Assembly (NCBI GenBank): GCA_964430105.1
Contig: CAYSEF010000004.1
Coordinates: 10,670 to 74,669 of the forward strand
Direction: 5' to 3'
DNA length: 64,000 nt
Source: UMGS1696 sp964430105
Lineage (GTDB): Bacteria > Bacillota > Clostridia > Oscillospirales > CAG-272
Positions within the stretch are counted from its first letter, which is position 1. The number at the start of each line of letters is the position of its first letter. The notes under the pieces are model-generated. The model worked only from the letters and a program-made list of their open reading frames with translations. It ran no database searches and was not told the DNA's origin. The position numbers and the translations under genes are program-made. This document shows positions 34,381 through 41,810 of this stretch, in pieces.

Positions 34381-34408
34381 ACATTCTGTCGCTTTGTGGC
34401 ATAAGATA
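34381..34408 (+). promoter_or_regulatory. Possible sigma-K-type promoter
   Basis: AC (34381-34382), 17 bases, CATAAGATA (34400-34408) matches the AC-N(16-17)-CATANNNTA pattern of late mother-cell promoters. No vegetative promoter of similar quality precedes the 54-residue gene. The pattern is short, so chance is a real possibility. Confidence 0.3.
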
Positions 34409-34438
34409 TAACATATCAAAGGAAAGGAGGAAAACAGA

Positions 34439-34603
34439 ATGTGCTGTGGAAATAATGGCAACCGAACTACTTTGCTGATTGCACTGGTTGTTGCATTCTT
34501 TATTATCAATGGCACCGGCGGAACCGATTATAACAATGGCTGTGGCTGCACAAATAACCGTGACTACGACAATCAAACCGGTGGCTGCGGATGTACAAGA
34601 TGA
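34439..34603 (+). CDS. 54-residue Cys/Gly-rich membrane peptide
   Basis: An AAAGGAGG lies nine bases before an ATG that opens a 54-codon frame ending TGA at 34601-34603. The peptide begins M-C-C-G-N-N-G, has one hydrophobic segment (about residues 11-24, T-L-L-I-A-L-V-V-A-F-F-I-I) and a tail with two G-C-G-C-T motifs (Cys35/37 and Cys50/52) separated by Asn/Asp-rich sequence. The six cysteines could bind metal or cross-link. The layout recalls small sporulation or coat-associated membrane peptides, but no family is recognised. The strong ribosome-binding site and the terminator 20 bases later support a real gene. Confidence 0.65.
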   Translation: MCCGNNGNRTTLLIALVVAFFIINGTGGTDYNNGCGCTNNRDYDNQTGGCGCTR

Positions 34604-34620
34604 ACTGAATAGCTGAATGA

Positions 34621-34680
34621 AAAACTGCTCCCTCGGAAATTTCTAAAAGAAAGAGATTTCTGCGATGGAGCAGCTTTTTT
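34621..34680. terminator. Bidirectional terminator
   Basis: CTGCTCC..CGGAAATTTCT pairs with AGAGATTTCTGCGATGGAGCAG, flanked by AAAA and TTTTTT, between the small Cys-rich gene and the convergent lipoprotein gene. Confidence 0.85.
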
Positions 34681-34699
34681 GTTAAATTATATCAGCATA

Positions 34700-37102
34700 T
34701 TATTCATGCTCTGCAAGCCAGATGCTGACTCTCGACTGAATTATATCAGCTGTAGATTCAGCACTGCGTGTGCCTGCCTGGAATGCGGAAATTTCTTCGT
34801 TAACAATAGAGGTGATTTCATCAGAAATAGTGGATACTATCGGTGAACCAACCTTATTGTCAATGAAATCCTTTAATTCTGCACTATCTTCCTTGGTGAA
34901 GTATGTGCGTATGCCCGGCGCGTACATTTCATCAGTGTTGGGATATTCGGGATCGTAAGGGCTCCATGATGCGCCACCTGAGTAGTAGAACTCAAATTCG
35001 TATGTATAAAATTCCTCAATCATTTTGTCGTACATTGATTTGAGTATCGGTAAAGAGCCGTACATACCTTTGAAACCACCATAATTCTCGTCATATTCAG
35101 GTGCAGAGAGATACTTGATGAAATCCCATGCTTCTTCAGGATATTCTGTTGACGATGATATTATATACGTCTGATCAGCGTTTAATTTTGAACCCAATTC
35201 ACCTTCTTTGGAAGTAGGATATCCGATAACAGTGAAATCCTTTGTTTTAAAGGCTGTTTCAAGCTGTATCCAATTTGCGGGCTCGTAAATGTATTCCGAA
35301 TTAAGTGCGATCTCGCCATTGTGATAGCGGAGATAACGGGTTTGGTAATAATCGTCAGGACGAGAACTATAGTCTATCTCTTTAGGGAGAGTTGCTATAT
35401 ACTCAAGATATTTGATAAATTCAGGTGAATCAAAGTGAGCAGTGTTTGTTTCGGAATCGATAAATGCACCGTAACCACTTTCACGGAAAAGAGTGTATGC
35501 TACATTTGACTGTGAAGCATCCTCGATTAGCTCAACGCCATTCGGAAGATTCATCGCAAAATCGAGCATTTCCGAGAATGTCCATGATTCACGATCGCCG
35601 AGTAATTCTTTAGTACCGATCAAAGTAGATATGGAATATTCTCTTGTAAGCCCCCAAAGCTTGCCGTCATCATCAAAAGTACGCTTTATTGAGCCGAAAA
35701 GATCATCGCGTGTGATAGTATCATCCTTGTCGATGAAGCTGTAGAGATCGATGTAAAGATCATTTTCGAGTACAGTGCTTACCACGGGTGAATCGTATGA
35801 TTCTATTATGATGTCGGGACTATAGCGACCTAATGCAATATCAGTGGAAAGCTTTTTACGACCTGCGAAGTAATCCTCGTTTGTTGAATAAACGCTGTAA
35901 TCAGTTACAATAACACGAGATTCAGGATGTGTCTTGTTGTATTCAACTATGAGAGAGGGTATGTTATTGTATAGCGTATTAGAGGAAGCGATTTCTATTA
36001 CTTTTACATTTGAAAGGTCGATATCGTCAGCTTTTTTGTACAGAGCCAATTGTTCTCTGTATGTGTTTGAGTCGCGTTCACTAACGAGCAGAGTTTCGCT
36101 GTCTATGACCTTTAAGATATCAAAGTAATTATCTGTAACATCGGAATTGGAGTAATTCATGATAAGCTCAGATGAATTTTCTGTTTCACCGGCAGAAGCA
36201 TCCGAAAGATTCATGCCATAAAGACCGACATCATCAGTGTAATAGATGTCATAATCTTCACCAAAGGAAATGTTATAAATTCTGTCAAGACCTTCTATAG
36301 GAGTGCCGAAGGATTTTGTTTGCTTGTCAATAGAGCAGAAGCCACGTCCGTTTTCAAAATATCCCGAAGCATAAACTACGCCGTCAGGAGAAGAGGTGAG
36401 AGTATCTATCCAGCTTTGTGAAAATACCGAGAAGCTTTTTACGAAGTTTTGGTCAAGCACCAGTACCTCTTCATCCGCATTAACATAGATATAACCGTCA
36501 TTATCGACAGCAATGTTATCTATGTAGAACCAACGGCTGTCGTCAGATTGTGAGAACAGAGGCTGAAGGTTGTCCGATTTTGTTATAGAGCCATCGGTGA
36601 GGTTATATTTAACTATGCAATACGATTCGCTGTTGCCTACAGGATCATACGAATTGCTTAAATAAATGAAATAATCGTTCCAAAATACACCGGCATTTAT
36701 ATAACTGTTTTCTTCACCCTCATTCTCGAACTTTTTATCCTCAAGTATAGTTCCGTCTGAGGAGAGGGTTACAAGATGATCTTCTGAAATATAATCAACG
36801 AAATTACCTTCATCATCGACAACCTCGTGACCGTATGTTGCGAAGCAGGTGATATTTCCTGTTTCTTTATCGTAAATCGGCGTAATTTGCGATGAAATAT
36901 AGTAATCCTCCGGAAGGGGCATATATGTGCCACGGAAAATATGCGTGAGAAGCTGTGGCTTTTCCACAACATCACTGCTTTGAGAAATATTTTCACCTGT
37001 GACAGGATCGGTTTCAGAGGATTTTTCATTAGAACATGAAGCAAGCGGTAAAGCGAGCATCAGAAGTGAAAGGATAAGAGAGAGCGTTTTTCTTTTAGTC
37101 AT
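34700..37102 (-). CDS. Large solute-binding lipoprotein with N-terminal propeller-like region
   Basis: The 800-residue protein begins with a lipoprotein signal ending L-A-S-C (Cys23). Residues about 50-370 are rich in short strands with recurring tyrosine and D-N-D-G-Y-I-Y-V-N type turns, resembling a beta-propeller sensor. From about 375 a family 1-type solute-binding domain follows (Y-N-K-T-H-P-E-S-R-V, S-P-D-I-I-I-E, W-G-L-T-R-E-Y, E-E-A-W-D-F-I-K-Y-L). Ordinary solute-binding proteins have about 400-550 residues, so this is a fusion. No importer genes adjoin it. GGGGG precedes the start, and a 36-bp palindrome lies just upstream. The ligand is unknown. Confidence 0.8.
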   Translation of the reverse strand: MTKRKTLSLILSLLMLALPLASCSNEKSSETDPVTGENISQSSDVVEKPQLLTHIFRGTYMPLPEDYYISSQITPIYDKETGNITCFATYGHEVVDDEGNFVDYISEDHLVTLSSDGTILEDKKFENEGEENSYINAGVFWNDYFIYLSNSYDPVGNSESYCIVKYNLTDGSITKSDNLQPLFSQSDDSRWFYIDNIAVDNDGYIYVNADEEVLVLDQNFVKSFSVFSQSWIDTLTSSPDGVVYASGYFENGRGFCSIDKQTKSFGTPIEGLDRIYNISFGEDYDIYYTDDVGLYGMNLSDASAGETENSSELIMNYSNSDVTDNYFDILKVIDSETLLVSERDSNTYREQLALYKKADDIDLSNVKVIEIASSNTLYNNIPSLIVEYNKTHPESRVIVTDYSVYSTNEDYFAGRKKLSTDIALGRYSPDIIIESYDSPVVSTVLENDLYIDLYSFIDKDDTITRDDLFGSIKRTFDDDGKLWGLTREYSISTLIGTKELLGDRESWTFSEMLDFAMNLPNGVELIEDASQSNVAYTLFRESGYGAFIDSETNTAHFDSPEFIKYLEYIATLPKEIDYSSRPDDYYQTRYLRYHNGEIALNSEYIYEPANWIQLETAFKTKDFTVIGYPTSKEGELGSKLNADQTYIISSSTEYPEEAWDFIKYLSAPEYDENYGGFKGMYGSLPILKSMYDKMIEEFYTYEFEFYYSGGASWSPYDPEYPNTDEMYAPGIRTYFTKEDSAELKDFIDNKVGSPIVSTISDEITSIVNEEISAFQAGTRSAESTADIIQSRVSIWLAEHE

Positions 37103-37119
37103 AAGTACCCCCGAAATGA

Positions 37120-37155
37120 AAAATGGAATTACAATATATATTGTAATTCCATTTT
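37120..37155. repeat. 36-bp perfect palindrome between pcp and the large lipoprotein gene
   Basis: Arms of 18 bases, AAAATGGAATTACAATAT and its exact complement, meet at 37137/37138 with no loop. It ends 18 bases before the start codon of the lipoprotein gene and about 50 bases after the pcp stop. It could be an operator, or an AT-rich terminator of pcp, since TTTT follows on the minus strand. Confidence 0.85.
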
Positions 37156-37204
37156 GTGAACTGCGTTTGAATATTAGATTAGATTTTGATTAGAAAATAA
37201 ACGC

Positions 37205-37813
37205 TTACTCTTGAATGACAGCTTCAAGTGCCAGTTTAATACCGTCAGTCATTACAGCTTGCGGAAGTGTCAGCACTCGACCGATTTTATTTTCCATTGC
37301 CGCAATTTCGTATGACAGCGGAAGATGGATAAATCCGGCAGGAATTTCTAATTGCTTGCAATGATGAATAACACGATACATGAGGTTATTGCAGACATAT
37401 GTGCCGGCAGTGAACGATATTTGTGCAGGAACAGCGTTACTTTTCAGCTTATTCACTATCTTGTTGACGGGAAGTGTTGAAAAATAAGCGTCGGGTGCAT
37501 CTTTGATAATCGGCTCAAGCTCAAATATCTGTCCCGCATTATCAGGAGAAGTGCTGTGCTTGACATTTACTGCGGTATATTCCGGAGTTATCATTCCACG
37601 ACCTTCCGCTTGTCCAAGACACACAACGGCTGATGGCGACGACAGTGCTATGTTTTCACGGAGGATATCGGCGCATCGGTCGAAAACGACGGGCAGAACG
37701 AGCTTGATTATCGTGTGACCATCTATTGTGTTCGGCAATGCTTCAAGAGTATCAAGCGAAGAATTGTGTGAGCTTCCCCCGAAGGGTTCAAAGGCTGTTA
37801 CAATGATATTCAT
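37205..37813 (-). CDS. pcp: Pyroglutamyl peptidase I
   Basis: The 202-residue cysteine peptidase (family C15) has the N-terminal V-T-A-F-E-P-F-G-G, a glutamate-containing V-N-V-K-H-S-T region and the nucleophile in A-G-T-Y-V-C-N-N-L-M-Y, with the catalytic His in F-I-H-L-P. It removes N-terminal pyroglutamate from peptides in the cytoplasm. It lies 14 bases after the second ABC exporter gene and is probably the last gene of that transcript. Confidence 0.93.
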   Translation of the reverse strand: MNIIVTAFEPFGGSSHNSSLDTLEALPNTIDGHTIIKLVLPVVFDRCADILRENIALSSPSAVVCLGQAEGRGMITPEYTAVNVKHSTSPDNAGQIFELEPIIKDAPDAYFSTLPVNKIVNKLKSNAVPAQISFTAGTYVCNNLMYRVIHHCKQLEIPAGFIHLPLSYEIAAMENKIGRVLTLPQAVMTDGIKLALEAVIQE

Positions 37814-37827
37814 GCAATAGTAGCTCC

Positions 37828-39663
37828 TTATGCGTTTTGATCGGCAGCAAATACAGCAGCAGTAGCTTCAAGCTCATACTGTCTGGTGTAAAGACTGTGG
37901 TAATAGCCGTGCTTTTTCATCAATTCGTCATGTGTTCCTGATTCGATTATTTTGCCATCACGAACCACAAGTATAATATCGGAATTACGAACCGTAGAAA
38001 GTCTGTGCGCTATCATGAACGAAGTACGACCTTCTATCACCTTGCCAATAGCATTTTGAATTAGCTGTTCGGTAAAGGTGTCGATCGATGAGGTCGCTTC
38101 ATCGAGAACAAGTATCTTAGGGTCGCAGAGAATAGCACGAGCGAAGGATATAAGCTGTTTTTCACCTGTTGAGAGAAGGTCGCCACCCTCACCAACCTCG
38201 GTATCAAGACCTTTTTCGCTTTTTTCAACGATATTATCGGCAGAAACGAGCTTTAGTGCTTCCATTATTTCTTCATCGGTTGCATCGGGAGAACCGTATT
38301 TCAGGTTATCGCGTATTGTTCCCGAGAAGAGATGTGGAGTTTGCAGAACATATCCGATATTTGAATGTAGCCAGAGCTGAGAGCGTTCTCTTGCATCTCG
38401 ACCATCGATGAGCAGTCTGCCTGATGTCGGTTCAAAGAATCGGCAAACCAGGTTTACCAGTGTTGATTTTCCTGCGCCGGTTTCACCTACAATAGCTACA
38501 TTTGTACCGTGCGGAATTTTGAGATTAAAGTTTTCGAGAATGTACTCGTCACCGTCAGGATACTTGAACGAAACATTGTCAAATTCGATATCTCCATGAA
38601 TATCCTCCCAGTTTTCACGTTTTGGAGAGAACATATCACCGTATTTTTCGATGACTTCGGGAGAATCTGCAACATCGGATTCAGTTTCGAGCAGTCCTGT
38701 GAGACGTTCGATATTTACCTGAATCATGATTAGGTTAGAGAGCGCATTAACGATCCAGCGAATAGGATTCATGATACCGAGTGAGTATGACATGAACATA
38801 GACAAAGTACCGACTGTCATAACCTGTTCTGTTGTAAGATCACCACCAAGCTTTAGTACAAGTGCCATAGCAATGTACGAAGCTATTGTGAGTGAGGTCC
38901 AAAGAATACCGCGGTAACGTGATTCACTTACAGATACACGCTTCATTCCTGCAGTTTTGTCTTTGAATTCATCATACATTTTGTCTTCAGCCACAAGAGT
39001 TTTGATCGTCTTTGCACCTGTGATACCTTCATTGAATGTACCTGTGATTTTTGAGTTCATTTCACGGATGCTTCTGTTCGCAGCGGTCAGCTTCTTCTGC
39101 ATGAAAACAACGATGAGTGTTACTATCGGGATAACTACAAGCACAAGCAATGTCAGCTTTACGTTTGTACGGAACATAACTGCAAGCGCACCTATCATGT
39201 AAGTGCCGTTCCAGATACAGTCAAGCAGATACCATGATACAAGAGTTCCGATACGGCTTGTGTCACTCATTACACGAGAGTGGATGTATCCGACAGAGTT
39301 TCTGTTGAAATATGAGAATGAAAGAGTTTGAAGATGATCGAACGATTTTTGCTTGAGGTCACGTCCGATATACATTTCCACTCGAGTGGAGAGGTATGTA
39401 CTTACGGTATCGAATAAAATTTTAGTAATGAGCAGGAGAACATAGACAATAGCGAAGGTGACGATAGTGTCGAGCGTTTCGCCTGCTATATAGTGATTGA
39501 TAGCATATTCTTGACATTTCGGAAAGATTATATCGATTACAGAACCGCCGGCCGCCAGGATTATCATAATCAACATGGTTAAACGATACGGCTTTAGATA
39601 CGGTATTATCTTCGGAATTCCGAAAAATTTGAGATGCGTAGTTTTGGTGGTATTTTCTTCCAT
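37828..39663 (-). CDS. ABC exporter half-transporter (canonical-site subunit)
   Basis: The 611-residue protein has an N-terminal six-helix exporter domain (about 30-320) and a C-terminal ATPase: Walker A G-E-T-G-A-G-K-S-T, signature L-L-S-T-G-E-K-Q, Walker B I-L-V-L-D-E-A-T with catalytic Glu, and H-loop A-H-R-L-S. The non-standard signature (S-T-G-E-K-Q rather than S-G-G-Q) with a proper catalytic Glu, beside a partner with the reverse, is the pattern of heterodimeric exporters such as BmrCD/TM287-288. Its start overlaps the stop of the partner (TAATG). Confidence 0.92.
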   Translation of the reverse strand: MEENTTKTTHLKFFGIPKIIPYLKPYRLTMLIMIILAAGGSVIDIIFPKCQEYAINHYIAGETLDTIVTFAIVYVLLLITKILFDTVSTYLSTRVEMYIGRDLKQKSFDHLQTLSFSYFNRNSVGYIHSRVMSDTSRIGTLVSWYLLDCIWNGTYMIGALAVMFRTNVKLTLLVLVVIPIVTLIVVFMQKKLTAANRSIREMNSKITGTFNEGITGAKTIKTLVAEDKMYDEFKDKTAGMKRVSVSESRYRGILWTSLTIASYIAMALVLKLGGDLTTEQVMTVGTLSMFMSYSLGIMNPIRWIVNALSNLIMIQVNIERLTGLLETESDVADSPEVIEKYGDMFSPKRENWEDIHGDIEFDNVSFKYPDGDEYILENFNLKIPHGTNVAIVGETGAGKSTLVNLVCRFFEPTSGRLLIDGRDARERSQLWLHSNIGYVLQTPHLFSGTIRDNLKYGSPDATDEEIMEALKLVSADNIVEKSEKGLDTEVGEGGDLLSTGEKQLISFARAILCDPKILVLDEATSSIDTFTEQLIQNAIGKVIEGRTSFMIAHRLSTVRNSDIILVVRDGKIIESGTHDELMKKHGYYHSLYTRQYELEATAAVFAADQNA

Positions 39664-41486
39664 TACGCATTCACCTCGCTTTCAGTGGAGTCAATGCCTG
39701 TTTGGATGTCGTTGATTTTCTTATAAATTCCGTTTTGTTTGATAAGCGAGTCGTGATTTCCTTCCTCAACGATATGACCGCCCGACATTACAATGATATT
39801 GTCAGCAGACATGAGGGTCTGAATTCTGTGAGATATCAGAATAACTGTGGAATCAGCTGTTTTTTCACGCAGAGCCTTACGGATTTTTGCATCGGTTTCG
39901 CTGTCAACTGCTGATAAGCTGTCGTCGAAAATCATTACAGGAGTATTCTGTGTGAGAAGACGTGCTATTGCAGTACGCTGTTTCTGACCACCTGATAAAG
40001 TTACGCCTCGTTCGCCTACCATTGTATCATAACCGAGGGTAAAGTTTTCAATAGTTTCGTCAAGTGAAGCCGCCTGAGCCGCACGCTTGATTTCATCCTC
40101 GTGCTTGGTGGGGTCATCGAATATTACACCGATATTATCACGCAGTGTACGGCTGAATAAAAACGGTTCCTGCAATACGATACCGATATTCTTTCTCAAG
40201 CTTGACGATTTTATTTTGCGGATATCTTGACCGGATATAGTTATCGTTCCATTACCTTCCGGAAGATCATAAAGCTTGCAAAGAAGTGAAACGAGAGTCG
40301 ATTTTCCGCTTCCTGTCATACCGAGAATACCGACTGTTGAGCCTTTCGGGATAGTAAGATTTATATCGTGGAGAATTTCTGTTGAATTATCGTAACCGAA
40401 GGATACATGATCGAATACGATATCACCGGAGGGATCGCAGTCTACTGCACCATCGACATCTGATTCCTCAGCAGAGTTAATGATTTCTTCGATTCGTCCG
40501 ATGGCAATTCCGGCTTTACTCATTTCGGAGATAACACGTCCGAGTGAACGAACAGGCCATGTCAGCATCGAATTATAGGAGATTATAGCAATAAAATCAC
40601 CTACAGTCATTTTACCCTGAACACAGAATACAGTGCCGAGTATCAGCACGATCATAGACTGAAGTGCAGACAGAAGATCGCCTGAGGACCAGAACAAAGA
40701 CATGAGAAAACCGAGCTTTACCCATGAATCAGCATAAATATTGTTCTGCTTTGTGTATTTATCAACCTCGTATTTTTCACGTCCGAACGCACGAACGACA
40801 CGAACACCGGTCAAATTTTCTTGAACGATAGACGAAAGTTTTCCTTCATCTTCGTCGCATTTGAGGAATCCGTTACCGATTTTTCCATGAAATATTGCCG
40901 AATACGCAACGATTATCGGGATGGAAGCAAGTGCGATAGTAGCGAGTGTAGAGTTGATAGAATACATGAAGAAAAGCGAAAGGACGATAAGCATCACAGT
41001 GCTGATGATAGACGTAAGCTGTTCGGATAAGAAAGCCTTTACAGTTTCAACGTCGGATGTGCAGCGCTGGATAATATCGCCGGTTTGATTCTTCATATAC
41101 CATGAGAACGGCAGATGCTCGATATGTCTGAAAAGACGATTGCGCATATTCTCAACGAGAGTTTCCGAGCCTTTGCGGTTAAATACGGATTCACCATATT
41201 TACAAAGACCCATAAGAAGCGCCATAACAAGTATAGCTCCTGCAACAAACCAAAGATGCGAACGCAGATAAGAGGTTCCACCGATGGAATCGATAAATGT
41301 GTTTACAAAAGCAGGGAGAGAAGATGGTTCGCCACCAAGAACTGAGTCTACGGTAAAGCTGATTATCTTCGGGCAGATCAGCTCACATAGTGAAGCGAGC
41401 ATTGAGGAGATGATACACAGAACAAAAAAGTGCTTGCATCCCCTAAGAAAAGATAAAGAGAGAGAGATTTTTGAGTTTTTCTTCAT
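39663..41486 (-). CDS. ABC exporter half-transporter (degenerate-site subunit)
   Basis: The 607-residue protein has the same exporter layout: membrane domain about 20-310, then Walker A G-M-T-G-S-G-K-S-T, canonical signature L-S-G-G-Q-K-Q-R and Walker B V-M-I-F-D-D-S-L, where Asp replaces the catalytic Glu, and S-H-R-I-Q. In heterodimeric exporters one composite site keeps full catalysis and the other is degenerate; this gene supplies the degenerate Walker B. The pair likely exports drugs, lipids or peptides; the neighbouring pcp gene hints at peptides but is weak evidence. No clear ribosome-binding site precedes the start. Confidence 0.92.
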   Translation of the reverse strand: MKKNSKISLSLSFLRGCKHFFVLCIISSMLASLCELICPKIISFTVDSVLGGEPSSLPAFVNTFIDSIGGTSYLRSHLWFVAGAILVMALLMGLCKYGESVFNRKGSETLVENMRNRLFRHIEHLPFSWYMKNQTGDIIQRCTSDVETVKAFLSEQLTSIISTVMLIVLSLFFMYSINSTLATIALASIPIIVAYSAIFHGKIGNGFLKCDEDEGKLSSIVQENLTGVRVVRAFGREKYEVDKYTKQNNIYADSWVKLGFLMSLFWSSGDLLSALQSMIVLILGTVFCVQGKMTVGDFIAIISYNSMLTWPVRSLGRVISEMSKAGIAIGRIEEIINSAEESDVDGAVDCDPSGDIVFDHVSFGYDNSTEILHDINLTIPKGSTVGILGMTGSGKSTLVSLLCKLYDLPEGNGTITISGQDIRKIKSSSLRKNIGIVLQEPFLFSRTLRDNIGVIFDDPTKHEDEIKRAAQAASLDETIENFTLGYDTMVGERGVTLSGGQKQRTAIARLLTQNTPVMIFDDSLSAVDSETDAKIRKALREKTADSTVILISHRIQTLMSADNIIVMSGGHIVEEGNHDSLIKQNGIYKKINDIQTGIDSTESEVNA

Positions 41487-41606
41487 AAAAAATTACATAG
41501 GTGTCGTGCCGCCGTGGAGTGGTGACAGCGGTGTGGGTTGATTCTTTTTACGAGAAATGCGGCAAGAGAAATCACAGGCTATCTCTGTACCGCAAAGACC
41601 AAAGCC

Positions 41607-41635
41607 ATTATAACATTAAATTAAATAGGAAGCAA
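41607..41635 (-). promoter_or_regulatory. Promoter of the ABC exporter-pcp operon
   Basis: TTGCTT (41630-41635), 17 bases, TATAAT (41607-41612) on the minus strand, leaving a leader of about 115 bases. Confidence 0.6.
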
Positions 41636-41704
41636 GAGAGGTGTATTATCTGTAATATAATTGTAATATTATCGCAGTACTGTGTAGATTTAACATCAAA
41701 TCAC

Positions 41705-41733
41705 TTGACAAAACGATGTTTATAAGTCATAAT
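41705..41733 (+). promoter_or_regulatory. Promoter of the M16C peptidase gene
   Basis: TTGACA (41705-41710), 17 bases, CATAAT (41728-41733). Confidence 0.75.
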
Positions 41734-41810
41734 AGAGTATAGTTGTGCCTATATCAACTTTACAGAAGATCAATATTGAAAGATGTAATATAAAACGAAA
41801 GGATCATATT

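Noticed and set aside
33426..34440. Possible defence island around the Card1-like gene
   Set aside because: The downstream neighbours are a CYTH protein and a small protein on the opposite strand behind a bidirectional terminator; nothing else there resembles a defence component.
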